DNA of 64,000 bases from Erythrobacter sp. KY5 (GCF_003264115.1 NZ_CP021912.1:2463001-2527000), one strand, 5' to 3'. Positions 15,996 through 27,747 are shown, counted from the stretch's first letter. Notes: generated by a model not told the origin, from the sequence alone. Translations and numbers: made by a program.

Positions 15996-16471
15996 TCCAA
16001 TATATCCTGATTCGAAGATGAAACCTTTGCATCCAATTTACTTGCAAACTTTCGAACACGCATGATCAGTTCTTTTGCCTCATATTGAGTTTCGCTTTCA
16101 ATGCAGTCCTCAATATCGGAGATTGCGATGATGAGCCCTTCTGAGGTTTGGGCAGCCTCTTCCTGTAACTGCTCCGCCGCTTGGGGTGAAACCGATATTC
16201 GATTAATCGATGTCTGCGCATCGAGTAGCGTACCAACTGCTTCATCCCACTGCTTATTATTCAATGCGCGTGCAGCATGTTGAAGAGACTTCGTAGCTAT
16301 TAAACATTCGGACAGAAGGTCGTGTTTAGCCATCCTATTCTTCAGTGCACCAATCGCATTTGCCGCATTTTGCGTGGCCGTGGCAGTTCGCCTCAGTTGA
16401 ACAATTGTGACCAGAAAGCCTAGAGCTGATGCCAGTGTCCCGGCGACGCTCAGAGAAAGGGCAAAGTCCAT
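15992..16471 (-). CDS. Hypothetical protein with N-terminal membrane helix
   Basis: A 159-residue protein from ATG 16471. Residues 3-25 (DFALSLSVAGTLASALGFLVTIVQL) make one membrane helix. The rest is helical and soluble (TATATQNAANAIGALKNRMAKHD, a QAAEQLQEEAAQTSEGLIIAISDIEDCIESE segment), probably coiled coil. It is the first gene of an overlapping pair with the gene at 15639-15995. AT-rich like its partner and unlike uvrA next door. No family is recognised. A start at TTG 16477 is also possible. Confidence 0.6.
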   Translation of the reverse strand: MDFALSLSVAGTLASALGFLVTIVQLRRTATATQNAANAIGALKNRMAKHDLLSECLIATKSLQHAARALNNKQWDEAVGTLLDAQTSINRISVSPQAAEQLQEEAAQTSEGLIIAISDIEDCIESETQYEAKELIMRVRKFASKLDAKVSSSNQDILE

Positions 16472-16587
16472 GCACAATGGCTAATGGCAACGTTATGGAT
16501 TTGTAAAGGGAGCAACGTTACTGTTCCACATACAATACCGTTTATACAATACGCCAATCGGCATTTCATTTCGATTGAATTATCGCA

Positions 16588-19527
<2,940 letters not shown>

Positions 19528-19839
19528 GTGGCAGCCCAATGCTTCTGAATTTTCGTAAGGCTCATAAGGGGCGTTTGTTCCGCAAATGTTCGCTGATGTA
19601 AAGGGGCGCGCAGAGGGCTGCGCCCGCTTGGGTGTGAGGTGGCGACGAGGCTTACCGATTACAACGCCCGAGGCGCGACTTGGTGCCGCCTTGCAACATC
19701 GGCAACAGTCATCGACAGGTTGAGGCTCAGCGGCGGCGATCCGAGGCTTTCGGGTACAGCTTTTTGCGGCAATCGCGCTAGGATGGAGGCTGGTGGAAAA
19801 ACAACAGTTTGAACGTGTCTTGTTCTGAAGGAATCCACC
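19528..19839. other. Divergent intergenic region uvrA / small secreted protein
   Basis: 312 bp holding the uvrA promoter and SOS box (19577-19591) near the left end and the promoter of the gene at 19840 near the right end (ribosome-binding site AAGGAATCCACC). A short GC hairpin GGCGCGCAGAGGGCTGCGCC lies around 19604-19623. No coding frame here is convincing. Confidence 0.6.
19577..19591 (-). promoter_or_regulatory. LexA (SOS) operator of uvrA
   Basis: GTTC-N7-GTTC (spacer CGCAAAT), the alphaproteobacterial LexA box, 50 bp upstream of the uvrA start. uvrA is a classical SOS gene, so repression by LexA and induction on DNA damage is the natural reading. The motif runs in the plus direction; such direct-repeat boxes work in either orientation. 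Confidence 0.75.
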
Positions 19840-20202
19840 ATGCGCCCCGCCACTGCCCTCCCCGCCCCTCTGGCCGCAATCGCCGCTCTCATGATGGCCG
19901 CGCTGGCCGCAAGCGCGCCTGCCCCCGCTCTCGCCTGCTCCGACCCGGATGATTGCAAGGGCCTCTCCCGCGAGGAACTGGCCCGTGACCGCGCCGAAAT
20001 CCGCCGCCTCAATCGCGAGCAGCTACGTTATGTCGAGCGCCGCGATGCAGAATATGCGCGCGGCTGGGAAGCCTATGACCGCCACGCCTACGACATGGCC
20101 GATTATGAGCGCGAGCGCGCCGAATACGAACGCCGCATGCGCGAATGGCGCGATGCGGTGCGACGGTGCCGGGACGGGGATTGGCGGTATTGTGGGGGGT
20201 AA
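19840..20202 (+). CDS. Small secreted charged protein
   Basis: A 120-residue protein. Residues 1-32 are a signal peptide ([24 protein letters not shown]). The mature part begins [22 protein letters not shown] and is a long, highly charged helix rich in Arg, Glu and Tyr ([20 protein letters not shown]), ending with [11 protein letters not shown]. Four cysteines at the two ends suggest disulfides. It probably resides in the periplasm. The start is supported by AAGGA upstream. It converges on the TIR gene with 10 bp between the stops. Function unknown. Confidence 0.75.
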   Translation: MRPATALPAPLAAIAALMMAALAASAPAPALACSDPDDCKGLSREELARDRAEIRRLNREQLRYVERRDAEYARGWEAYDRHAYDMADYERERAEYERRMREWRDAVRRCRDGDWRYCGG

Positions 20203-20212
20203 TCGTGCGCCG

Positions 20213-22171
20213 CTAAAGGCTGAGCGCCTTGAAGAACGCCTCGACCAGCTCTCTCGCTGACAGCATCGCCTGAACCGCTGCGGGCGAATCCGCGATCGTG
20301 GCCATGGCACCCAGCGCGTTTATGACCGCAAAGCCGATCCCGCCGACGTACATGAGGTAGCGCCGCTTGCTGCCCTGCTCCCTCGTGTCGGCGTCGGGGG
20401 CGCTCGCGGCATGGGCGACGTCCCGCCCTTCCTCGATCACGTCGTCGATCAGCGTATCGAGCGCTTTCGTGGTGTGCCCCGCTTCGCGAAGCGGTTCATG
20501 CATGGCGCGCAGTTTTTGCGTGATATCGCGCACGGCCTCCTGATCGGCGTCCTGGACCGGAACCTGCGACAATGCGCGCTTTTCGAGATCGAGGCTGGGC
20601 AGAGCAGACATGCAATGGTTGTGCGCACCGACCAGTTCTTCGAGCGTTTCGCGTTGTCCGTCTGCAAACTCCGCGCTCGACATGGTCGAGAGCCCGCCGG
20701 TCACGATGTTCACCAGTCGGTTGAGCCCGCCCCACGCCGATTTCGCGCCGTGGGTGCGGACCTCCTCGTCATAGCGTTCGAGCGCGCGCTGCATGCTGCC
20801 GGGCAGATTGTGTTGGGATGCGAAGATGATATCGAGCACCAACAAGAGTTCACGCACAGCCTTGTCCAGCGCGCTTTCGCGCACGGGCACGTCGATCAGG
20901 GGATTGGGCCGGGTGTCAAGCTTTCCATCATCGCTAGGCGCGATCTGCGGGCTGAGCAGGCGTTCAACCGAATCCGCCACGCTCTTTCGCGTCGCGGTTG
21001 GAGGCTCCCACTCGATCCACTCGCGAATGGCCTCCTCGCGCTCGGCACTTGGGTATCGGGTCAGGTCGCGGTGATTGACCGTCTGCATGAGCGGCTTGAG
21101 ATCGCCCCGGTCGAGTTTGAAACCGACAATGCGCCGCTCAACCGAGGACGGGTCGCGATGATAGTAGTAATTCCACTCAGCATTGCAGTGATCGGAGGCA
21201 ACGTAACTGCTGGAATAAAGCGGGATGAGCCGGTCGGCGCGGTCCATCGCGTCATTCATTGCGTTGACGAAATTGGCCTGCGGAAAGTCGCGATACTGGA
21301 CGATGTAGGACTTGCCGATCTGGTCCAGGACCGCCGCAACCTCGCGCGCTGCGGCTTCGTCGGGGGAGGCGTAGGAGACGAAGAAGTCGACGCGCGGCTT
21401 GTCGTCGGGTTTTGGTGTGCGGAGGGAGTCGACGAATTCCTTGATGTCCGCGTTGACTTCGGCTGGTTCTCGGGACCACCATTCGTCGTCCTGCTCCACG
21501 ATCCAGCGGTAGAATGCATCGTCGGCAGCGGCATCAAATCTGGCGAAAGCGTGGGGTAGGCCTTCAAGGCGACCATAGTACCATTCGCGCCAGATTTCGA
21601 AGCCGTCCTCTGGCCGGGAAAGCCAACGTGATGCGTTTGTCCAGTTTCTTTCCAGCCAATCTGGTCGTTCCTGCCAAACAGGTTCTGCCTTGACTTGTGC
21701 GACCTCCAGCCCAGAATCGAGCATTGCAAAGTCTGACCAGTGTTGTTTCCAAGCTTTGAGGTTCTCGCCATCGAAGTGCTCTGCAACAACTGATCCGTGC
21801 CACACGGATTGGGCTGACGAAACTCTAGGGCTAGTCGCCATCGTTGCCTCAAGCGCGCGAACAGCGGACAAATTAACGGCCTTCACAACTCCGCGAGCAA
21901 TTGATCTTCTATCGATGGAAATACTGTCACGAGCAGAAGGCAAACTGATCCACGTCCTCGTATCTTCATCATAACCGAAGCATAGCGATAAGGCCCGAAA
22001 AAGCGCCAAAGTATTCCGCTTGTCTGTATGAGAGAAGGCCCAATTGTCGCGATTTATTGCAACGGGCAAGACACGCAGAGCCGCTCGAAGTGCGATCACC
22101 TGCGCCCATTCACGCGGCTTGTCCTCTAGCCACGCCGCAAGCTCCTCCCTCGATGTGATCTCCACAGCCAT
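20213..22171 (-). CDS. TIR-domain protein with C-terminal membrane anchor
   Basis: A 652-residue protein from ATG 22171. The N-terminal 250 residues are Trp-rich and unassigned (NWTNASRWLSRPEDGFEIWREWYYG). The TIR domain lies at about 258-385: RVDFFVSYASPDEAAAREVA, QYRDFPQANF, DRLIPLYSSSYVASDHCNAEW and RRIVGFKLD. E332 in CNAEW matches the catalytic glutamate of NAD-cleaving TIR domains. The C-terminal 250 residues are helical, with one TM segment near 608-630 (YLMYVGGIGFAVINALGAMATIA). An anti-phage or cell-death role is inference from the TIR family; no partner defence gene is adjacent. Confidence 0.8.
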   Translation of the reverse strand: MAVEITSREELAAWLEDKPREWAQVIALRAALRVLPVAINRDNWAFSHTDKRNTLALFRALSLCFGYDEDTRTWISLPSARDSISIDRRSIARGVVKAVNLSAVRALEATMATSPRVSSAQSVWHGSVVAEHFDGENLKAWKQHWSDFAMLDSGLEVAQVKAEPVWQERPDWLERNWTNASRWLSRPEDGFEIWREWYYGRLEGLPHAFARFDAAADDAFYRWIVEQDDEWWSREPAEVNADIKEFVDSLRTPKPDDKPRVDFFVSYASPDEAAAREVAAVLDQIGKSYIVQYRDFPQANFVNAMNDAMDRADRLIPLYSSSYVASDHCNAEWNYYYHRDPSSVERRIVGFKLDRGDLKPLMQTVNHRDLTRYPSAEREEAIREWIEWEPPTATRKSVADSVERLLSPQIAPSDDGKLDTRPNPLIDVPVRESALDKAVRELLLVLDIIFASQHNLPGSMQRALERYDEEVRTHGAKSAWGGLNRLVNIVTGGLSTMSSAEFADGQRETLEELVGAHNHCMSALPSLDLEKRALSQVPVQDADQEAVRDITQKLRAMHEPLREAGHTTKALDTLIDDVIEEGRDVAHAASAPDADTREQGSKRRYLMYVGGIGFAVINALGAMATIADSPAAVQAMLSARELVEAFFKALSL

Positions 22172-22367
22172 GCCCTCTCTATCCTGCGGTGGCTCTTCCA
22201 AAGCAAGCTTCTGCTCCCCCCATCCCGTGCCTCACGCGCGCTGAACCGTGGATCGAAGCGGCAATTCCGTTTGTAGGTTAGGTGAACGCACTCGCGGCCC
22301 GGATCTCAACAGGCGCTGACCATTGGCGCCGGGGTCCGCACAGACATATTCTTGAAGGACATGCGGC

Positions 22368-23378
22368 ATGCTGCTCGGCACGCAGCATTCGCTCGCACTA
22401 ATTTCGCTGCATCTCATGCGCGCCCGGTCCTTCATTCGAAAGGACAGCCTTATCTTTAGCTCGACACGCAATCCTCTCCTCGCCTCTGGCCCTTACAACC
22501 GCACACCTGCCTTTTCGATCAACGCCGCGTCGGGCGGCGACAAGGGGTCGCGGCTGACTTCGCCTGACAGGCCGCCGGTCACGCAGGCTGCGGACATTTC
22601 GACCGTCAGAAAGGCAGCCCGGCGCAATTTTGCCAAGTCCTTTCGCAAGCGGTGGAACGACCGGCGCGAGCGCAGCAGGGCGCGGCGCTTCAGCACATTC
22701 ACACCGCTTCAGAACGCGCGCGTTCGTGGCAAGCGCCGCAAGCGTACCGCGTTCGCGCTGGGCGTCAGCGCGCTGGGGCTATCGGGCACGTCTAACCTTG
22801 CCTTTTCCGCCGATCCAATTGCTGCGGGAAACATGCTGGGCGAATTCGGGCACGCGAACGAATTTGAACTCGTCGATCCATCCGAACGCCGCGATGCGAG
22901 GAAACTGAGCGTCAGCGACCGTTTGATCGAAGCGATGATCGAGGAAGAGGGCGTGCGATATGACGTCTACCGCGACGTTGCGGGCTATCCCACGGTCGGC
23001 GTCGGCCACCTCGTCCTGCCCAAGGACAAGCTCAAGGTTGGCGACATGATCTCGCATGAACGCGCGATCACGCTGCTTGAACAGGATCTGGGCAAGGCGG
23101 AGAAAGGCGTGCGCAAACTGGTCGGCGACCTGCCAGTGAACCAGAACGAATTCGACGCGCTGGTCGACCTTGTGTTCAATGTCGGCATCGGGACGGTCGG
23201 CCCCGACAAAAGTCCCAAACTCAACGCTGCGATCGAAGCGGGCGATTACGACAAGATCGCCGAGGAGCTGGCATATCACCACGCGGCAAGCCGGGTTGCC
23301 AAGGGCCTCGTCTATCGCAGTGAACGGCGCACCAACATATTCCTCAACGCCGACTATTCAGACCCGCGCGAAGCGTAG
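22368..23378 (+). CDS. GH24 lysozyme (phage-type endolysin fold) with long basic N-terminus
   Basis: A 336-residue protein. The C-terminal half is a T4-type lysozyme: E194 in EEEGVRYDVYRDVAGYPTVG, D203 and T209 match E11/D20/T26 of T4 lysozyme with identical spacing, followed by VGVGHLV, NEFDALVDLVFNVGIG and VYRSERRTNIF. It hydrolyses peptidoglycan. The first 120 residues are basic and disordered (NFAKSFRKRWNDRRERSRARR), followed by a signal-like segment 124-147 (RRKRTAFALGVSALGLSGTS), so the true export start may be internal. ATG 22368 has AAGGA upstream. No phage genes surround it. Confidence 0.8.
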   Translation: MLLGTQHSLALISLHLMRARSFIRKDSLIFSSTRNPLLASGPYNRTPAFSINAASGGDKGSRLTSPDRPPVTQAADISTVRKAARRNFAKSFRKRWNDRRERSRARRFSTFTPLQNARVRGKRRKRTAFALGVSALGLSGTSNLAFSADPIAAGNMLGEFGHANEFELVDPSERRDARKLSVSDRLIEAMIEEEGVRYDVYRDVAGYPTVGVGHLVLPKDKLKVGDMISHERAITLLEQDLGKAEKGVRKLVGDLPVNQNEFDALVDLVFNVGIGTVGPDKSPKLNAAIEAGDYDKIAEELAYHHAASRVAKGLVYRSERRTNIFLNADYSDPREA

Positions 23379-23381
23379 CGG

Positions 23382-25691
23382 CTAGGTTTCGAGGGCGAGG
23401 ACTTCGCGCCTCTCGCGATCGAGATTTGCGCGGATCGGGTCGAGGACTTCGCGAACCTCGGGAAGCTTTCGGACCTCGTCCAGTATCGGATTTCCCGACA
23501 CCAACCCTACCGACAGGGCATCGATGTGACCCATCATGTAGGGCCACCCATATTCAGGCAGCTTTCGGACTGCGGCGATGGCTCTCTGATTGTCCTTTTT
23601 GACCGCCGCCAGATGCAGGTCCCAGATCACGGGCATCAACCAATCAGTATCTGCCGCCTTCCACCTTGCGAGCCAGTCTTCCGCGTCGCGCAAATGCTCC
23701 TGCGCCTCGCTTTCACGGCCCGCATTGCGCAACGCCAGGGCAATGAAGGGAGAGAGCGCCGGAACAATCTCATCAGACTGGCCGATGTCCTCGCCCAGCT
23801 TAGTAAACGCGCGGTGGTTCGCGAACTCTTCATCATAGAGTTCCAGCAGCTCATCTTCGCGCCCGAGCGAGAAGAACAGCGGCAATGCAGGGATCAGGAA
23901 AGTCGGTGAGCGCCAGAAACGTTCGGCATCCATTCCCTCTGCTTCCATCTGGGCACGTGTCGGCAATTGGCCCAGAAGAACGCTCTTCAAAAGCGCGGGC
24001 GGAGATTCCCGCGCTGCGATTTCTTCGTCGACCGGGGGAAGACCCAGAATTATTCGCATGATCCTCTTTTGCAGAGTCGCACCATAGCGACGTTCAGCAG
24101 CGGTCTGGGTTGATGCTGCTCTGTTCGACAGCACCACGAACTGCGAAAAATCGCCCTTCATTCGCGCTGTACGCGCGTCGGACAGGAGTTGCTGCGACGG
24201 CGAAACGGCTGCCGAGCGGATTGTCCGCTCAATCTCGTAAGCCTTGTCCATGTCCCCGAATTCGGCGGCAAGGTCGGCCGCACGCCAGCTTGCGGGCCAC
24301 AGCGGATCGAGCTGGGCCATGCGGGTGGCAGCTTCCAATGGATCTTGCGCCTTGAGCAGGAAATCGCGCCTCGTGATGCTAAGCCAGAACCAGGCTTCGG
24401 AATCACCGGGATCAACCTCTACGGCGCGGTTTAGCAGGGCCAGCCGTTTATCCGGATCATCGTCAAGCATCCCTGCGACCTTGAGCGCGTCGAGCGCATC
24501 CGGGTCGAGCGAAAGCGCGTGGCGAGCGATCTCAAGCGCCTTCTTGCGTGAAGCCTCCAAGTCGCTGCGCTCGCTCCAGGGATAGAGGTAATTCGCCTTG
24601 GCCAACCCGGCCCAGCCATCGGCAAAATCCGGACTGCCCTGCGTGACCTGTTCGAGGATCGAGTGAGCCGCGATGCGCTCCTGCATGCCCCGGCTCTTTA
24701 TGAGGCCCAGAGCCGTGAGATAGAGACTGAAGTCGCTCGCCGATACATCGCTTTCGGGCATCCGACCCGAGACCGGGCGACCGAGCGAGGAGGATATCGC
24801 GCGCGCAGTGCGGATGGGCAGGTATTGAGCCGATTCAGGCGCGCTGGTGAAATCCTCCTGAAACGTGGTCTGCTTGTTCGCGGCGTCAATCAGGCGAGCG
24901 GAAAGCGAGACGCGCTCTGCCCCGACCTTGAGCGAGCCCATCCATGCGAAATCGGCACCAAGCCGGCGGCAAATCTCGGCGGCGCTTAATCCCTCTTCGA
25001 ACAATTGACGCGCGGTTTCGCTGCTTGTGACTTCCATCTTGCCGACGCGCGCCAATTGGGTGCGCAACTCCGCTTCGAAGCCCTTGGCATAGAGAGGGTC
25101 GACTTCCTCGCCGACTGTCATCGGCAGCATTGCGATGCGCAGCGGGCGTACTGGCGCCTCCGGTGCGCTCGGCCACAGTGCAAAGCTTGCAGCGACCACC
25201 GCCAGCATAATCGCAGCGGCAGCCGCGAGTTTCTTCCAGCCGAAAGAATTGAGCCGGGACGGATGCTCAATCGCGGGATCGGGCCTTGCATCCTCTTGCG
25301 GCGTCTCCACCGCGTCTGCGCCGGAAACCATCAGCCGATAGCCGACCTTGGGCACGTTCTCGACAATGACCGCATCGCCCGCGACATTCTTGAAGCCGGA
25401 GCGCAGCAGGGAGATCACCCGGTTGATCGAGGTGTCGCCGACAACGCGCCCTTCCCAGCACCGTTCGATCAGATCATCGCGGGACAGGATGCCGCCCTGC
25501 GGCGTCGCAAGCGCGACCAGCACCTGCATCACCTTGGGCTCGAGCATCAATTCACCGTCGGGACCCCATATCTTTCGCAGGCTCGGCTGCACGCGCACCG
25601 GGCCCAGCGCGAAGTCAGGCTCATGCGCAAGGTCGATACGGCGCGCACGCATGTCGAGCTCTTCATCGCTTGTATCAAGTGGCTTGTTCAC
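23382..25691 (-). CDS. CadC-like winged-helix regulator with TM segment and TPR region
   Basis: A 769-residue protein with a GTG start at 25691 (an internal ATG at 25652 is possible). Residues 27-122 are an OmpR-type winged helix (LGPVRVQPSLRKIWGPDGE, LEPKVMQVLVALA, VVGDTSINRVISLLRSGF, VENVPKVGYRL). One TM helix lies at about 155-175 (KLAAAAAIMLAVVAASFALW). The outer part has a TolB/adenylate-cyclase-associated-type domain (PLRIAMLPM..LSAAEICRRLGADFAWMGSLKV) and TPR-like helices (ADGWAGLAKANYLYPW, HALSLDPDALDALKVAGML). It is a membrane-bound one-component regulator, signal unknown; such proteins are common in Sphingomonadales. Confidence 0.82.
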   Translation of the reverse strand: MNKPLDTSDEELDMRARRIDLAHEPDFALGPVRVQPSLRKIWGPDGELMLEPKVMQVLVALATPQGGILSRDDLIERCWEGRVVGDTSINRVISLLRSGFKNVAGDAVIVENVPKVGYRLMVSGADAVETPQEDARPDPAIEHPSRLNSFGWKKLAAAAAIMLAVVAASFALWPSAPEAPVRPLRIAMLPMTVGEEVDPLYAKGFEAELRTQLARVGKMEVTSSETARQLFEEGLSAAEICRRLGADFAWMGSLKVGAERVSLSARLIDAANKQTTFQEDFTSAPESAQYLPIRTARAISSSLGRPVSGRMPESDVSASDFSLYLTALGLIKSRGMQERIAAHSILEQVTQGSPDFADGWAGLAKANYLYPWSERSDLEASRKKALEIARHALSLDPDALDALKVAGMLDDDPDKRLALLNRAVEVDPGDSEAWFWLSITRRDFLLKAQDPLEAATRMAQLDPLWPASWRAADLAAEFGDMDKAYEIERTIRSAAVSPSQQLLSDARTARMKGDFSQFVVLSNRAASTQTAAERRYGATLQKRIMRIILGLPPVDEEIAARESPPALLKSVLLGQLPTRAQMEAEGMDAERFWRSPTFLIPALPLFFSLGREDELLELYDEEFANHRAFTKLGEDIGQSDEIVPALSPFIALALRNAGRESEAQEHLRDAEDWLARWKAADTDWLMPVIWDLHLAAVKKDNQRAIAAVRKLPEYGWPYMMGHIDALSVGLVSGNPILDEVRKLPEVREVLDPIRANLDRERREVLALET

Positions 25692-26007
25692 GCGCTTAGC
25701 GCTCCCCCCGACGTCCTGACCGAAGTGATTCCCGATCCGTCAGCCCGATTCATGCATTATCCTGCGCCAATGTCACCGTCTGAGCTGCGAAATAAGCTTT
25801 TCATAAGCGCAAAATCACTGGAATTTCAGCGTTTCTGCGCAGCGCCATAAGCGCGCACCCTTCATTCTCCATCTCGTTCAGCAGGCACATCGCATCGATG
25901 AAAAACGCCTCAGTCGAACGGCACATGACACGCCGCATCGCTCGAAAGCGCCTCCACTAACGGGAGGGGGACCGGGAGGCGGCAGGACTTAACGAAGGAG
26001 AACAGAC
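25692..26007. other. Divergent promoter region: wHTH regulator / UrcA gene
   Basis: 316 bp between two divergent starts. It holds the ribosome-binding site of the urcA-type gene (GAAGGAGAACAGAC) and an AT-richer stretch near 25790-25830 (AAATAAGCTTTTCATAAGCGCAAAATC) with an imperfect inverted repeat around AAGCTTTTCATAAGC that could bear promoters or an operator. Nothing else recognisable. Confidence 0.5.
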
Positions 26008-26352
26008 ATGAATACCCTTATGAAGATCGCCGCCGCCACCATCGCATTGGCCGCCACCCCGGCCCTTGCTGCTCAAGCCCTGACCGACGGCAAGACCGCC
26101 AGCGTGAGCTACGCAGACCTCGATCTGTCGGGCAAGGCCGGACAGGACATCTTCGACCGCCGCATCGAAAGCGCGATCGAACAGGTCTGCGGCCGTATCC
26201 AGAACCGCCCGAGCCTCGATGCAAACGTGCGCGATTGCCAGCGCGAAACGATGGAAGCGGCAAAACCGTCGCGTGACCTTGCCATCGCCAACTTCTCGGC
26301 CACCCGTCTCGCAGGCAGCGAGGCACGCGTGATCCGCTTTGCCGTGCGGTAA
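26008..26352 (+). CDS. UrcA family protein
   Basis: A 114-residue exported protein with a signal peptide ending TPALAAQ (about residue 23). The mature sequence shows the UrcA pattern: VSYADLDLSGKAGQDIFDRRIESAIEQVCGR, then a second cysteine in NVRDCQRETM, which can pair with the first. UrcA proteins are widespread in Caulobacterales and Sphingomonadales; their role is unknown. The start is preceded by AAGGAG. A strong terminator follows. Confidence 0.88.
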   Translation: MNTLMKIAAATIALAATPALAAQALTDGKTASVSYADLDLSGKAGQDIFDRRIESAIEQVCGRIQNRPSLDANVRDCQRETMEAAKPSRDLAIANFSATRLAGSEARVIRFAVR

Positions 26353-26405
26353 CCGCACATAAATGTTCCGGGTGAGCCCTCTTCAGCAAAGTGCTCACCC
26401 ACCCT

Positions 26406-26452
26406 ATGGTGCCGGGCGTCTCAATTCCCTTTGGAGCCCGGCACCATTTTTC
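26406..26452. terminator. Bidirectional Rho-independent terminator
   Basis: A 12-bp perfect stem, ATGGTGCCGGGC against GCCCGGCACCAT, followed by TTTTT on the plus strand, between the convergent UrcA and sulfotransferase-like genes. A second inverted repeat, GGGTGAGC/GCTCACCC, lies just upstream at about 26369-26399. Confidence 0.85.
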
Positions 26453-26459
26453 GTGTCCG

Positions 26460-27458
26460 CTAGAAAAGGGTTTGTCTGATCGGGACCGTGATGCCCGCCT
26501 GATCCGCGATCATCGCGATCCATTCTTCGAGCTTCGCGATTTCATCCTCTACCACGGCGCTGCTTGTGGCCTTTGCATCGCGGGCGGATTTGGTCGCGTA
26601 GTCCTCGCCGGTTTTGGCATCGCTGGTAAAGACAGGGCCGCTTGCGATAGCAGCGGCTTGGTCCGGGCTGATCGCCACCCCCGTAAACCGTCCGATGGCT
26701 TCGAGCGTCTTCGCAGGCTCATCGCCGAACCTGTCGCCATCGAGCACCCTTATCCGCTCGCCAAAGCGGCTCTCCATCCCGGCCATGAAACGCTGGCCCA
26801 GAAACCATGCGAGCGCGCCTGCCTGAAGGTCGGTCATGGCAAATTGCTCGCGCTCGTCCATGCCAAGGTCCATCCCGGCATATCCCATCATCTCGAGATA
26901 GAGCTGACGCGCCCAGCGGCGGCCCAGCATTCCCTTTCGCACTACGGCAGCCAGAAAGGAGGGGAGCGGATTTGTCATTATTACCGCTTTTGCATCGGGC
27001 ACCGCTTCCATCAGGGCAGGCGCGATGGCGTTGGCGTGGTTGGTAGGCTTGACGAACACTGCCTCCCCCTCACCCCAGTTGCGGGCGAGCAGCGCCATGA
27101 TCGGCCTGATCGCACCGCTTGCCCGCGGCCCTGCATTGACGAGGCTCGCGATGATGCCCGGTTCGCTGAGACCCGCAGACATACCCGGTCGCTCAAGCGC
27201 CCTTGCGAGCAGGGTCGAGCGGCAAAAAGCGGTGTGGAAGATGAAGTGAAGCGGAGCCTGCGGGATGTCGGCCTGTGCGATTTCGGACAGCGGCACGCTC
27301 GCAATCTCGCGCCCGTCCTCGCCGCCCGCATCTGCCAGAAAGCGCGAAGCGGCGAGCCGTTCACGGTCCAGCCTGATGAAGACGACAGTCCCCGCTGCCG
27401 GATCGAGTGCGTGCGGGAGCCAGCGGGAATCGGTGAGAATCTGGTCGGAAGTGGCCAT
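26460..27458 (-). CDS. Sulfotransferase-like P-loop protein
   Basis: A 332-residue cytosolic protein. The PAPS-loop-like segment FIFHTAFCRSTLLARALERPG (about 72-92) and the later VFVKPTNHANAIAPALMEAVPDAKAVIMTNP block follow sulfotransferase topology, where a second motif binds the 3'-phosphate. It lacks a canonical GxGxRS loop, so activity is not certain. C-terminal helices (ETLEAIGRFTGVAIS, then VEDEIAKLEEWIAMIADQAG) are as in other bacterial sulfotransferase-family proteins. It is oriented like the ABC importer genes to the right but separated from them by 289 bp. Substrate unknown. Confidence 0.65.
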   Translation of the reverse strand: MATSDQILTDSRWLPHALDPAAGTVVFIRLDRERLAASRFLADAGGEDGREIASVPLSEIAQADIPQAPLHFIFHTAFCRSTLLARALERPGMSAGLSEPGIIASLVNAGPRASGAIRPIMALLARNWGEGEAVFVKPTNHANAIAPALMEAVPDAKAVIMTNPLPSFLAAVVRKGMLGRRWARQLYLEMMGYAGMDLGMDEREQFAMTDLQAGALAWFLGQRFMAGMESRFGERIRVLDGDRFGDEPAKTLEAIGRFTGVAISPDQAAAIASGPVFTSDAKTGEDYATKSARDAKATSSAVVEDEIAKLEEWIAMIADQAGITVPIRQTLF

Positions 27459-27747
27459 TAAAAAGGCTTAGTCGGGCAGGTAATCTGGTTCCAGCGAAAC
27501 TCTTTTTTTCGCTCCAAACCCGCAGAAATCAGGGAATTTCGCGGGGGTACAGAAAATATGAAGTCGCCAAAATGGCGGGAATTGTTGATGAAATGATCCT
27601 CTTTGTAGGTCTTTGCACTTCCGCCCTTCGGGTCGCACCTTGGGTTTAAAGATTGCAACAAACATTGAGATGCGGCGCACCCTAACCCGCCGCTCCGGGT
27701 CGGTATGCTCAGGTCTCCTGTGGTATTCGGCGACACTGCACCTGTCG

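Noticed and set aside
20411-21559. 382-codon plus-strand frame across the TIR gene
   Set aside because: Shadow of the minus-strand TIR coding sequence, which has clear domain motifs.
26369-26399. GGGTGAGC/GCTCACCC inverted repeat as a separate terminator
   Set aside because: No T run follows; the efficient terminator is the next stem at 26406-26452.
27459-27747. Possible cobalamin riboswitch or gene between the sulfotransferase-like and ABC genes
   Set aside because: No B12-box-like sequence; it lies downstream, not upstream, of the importer operon. No frame is convincing.
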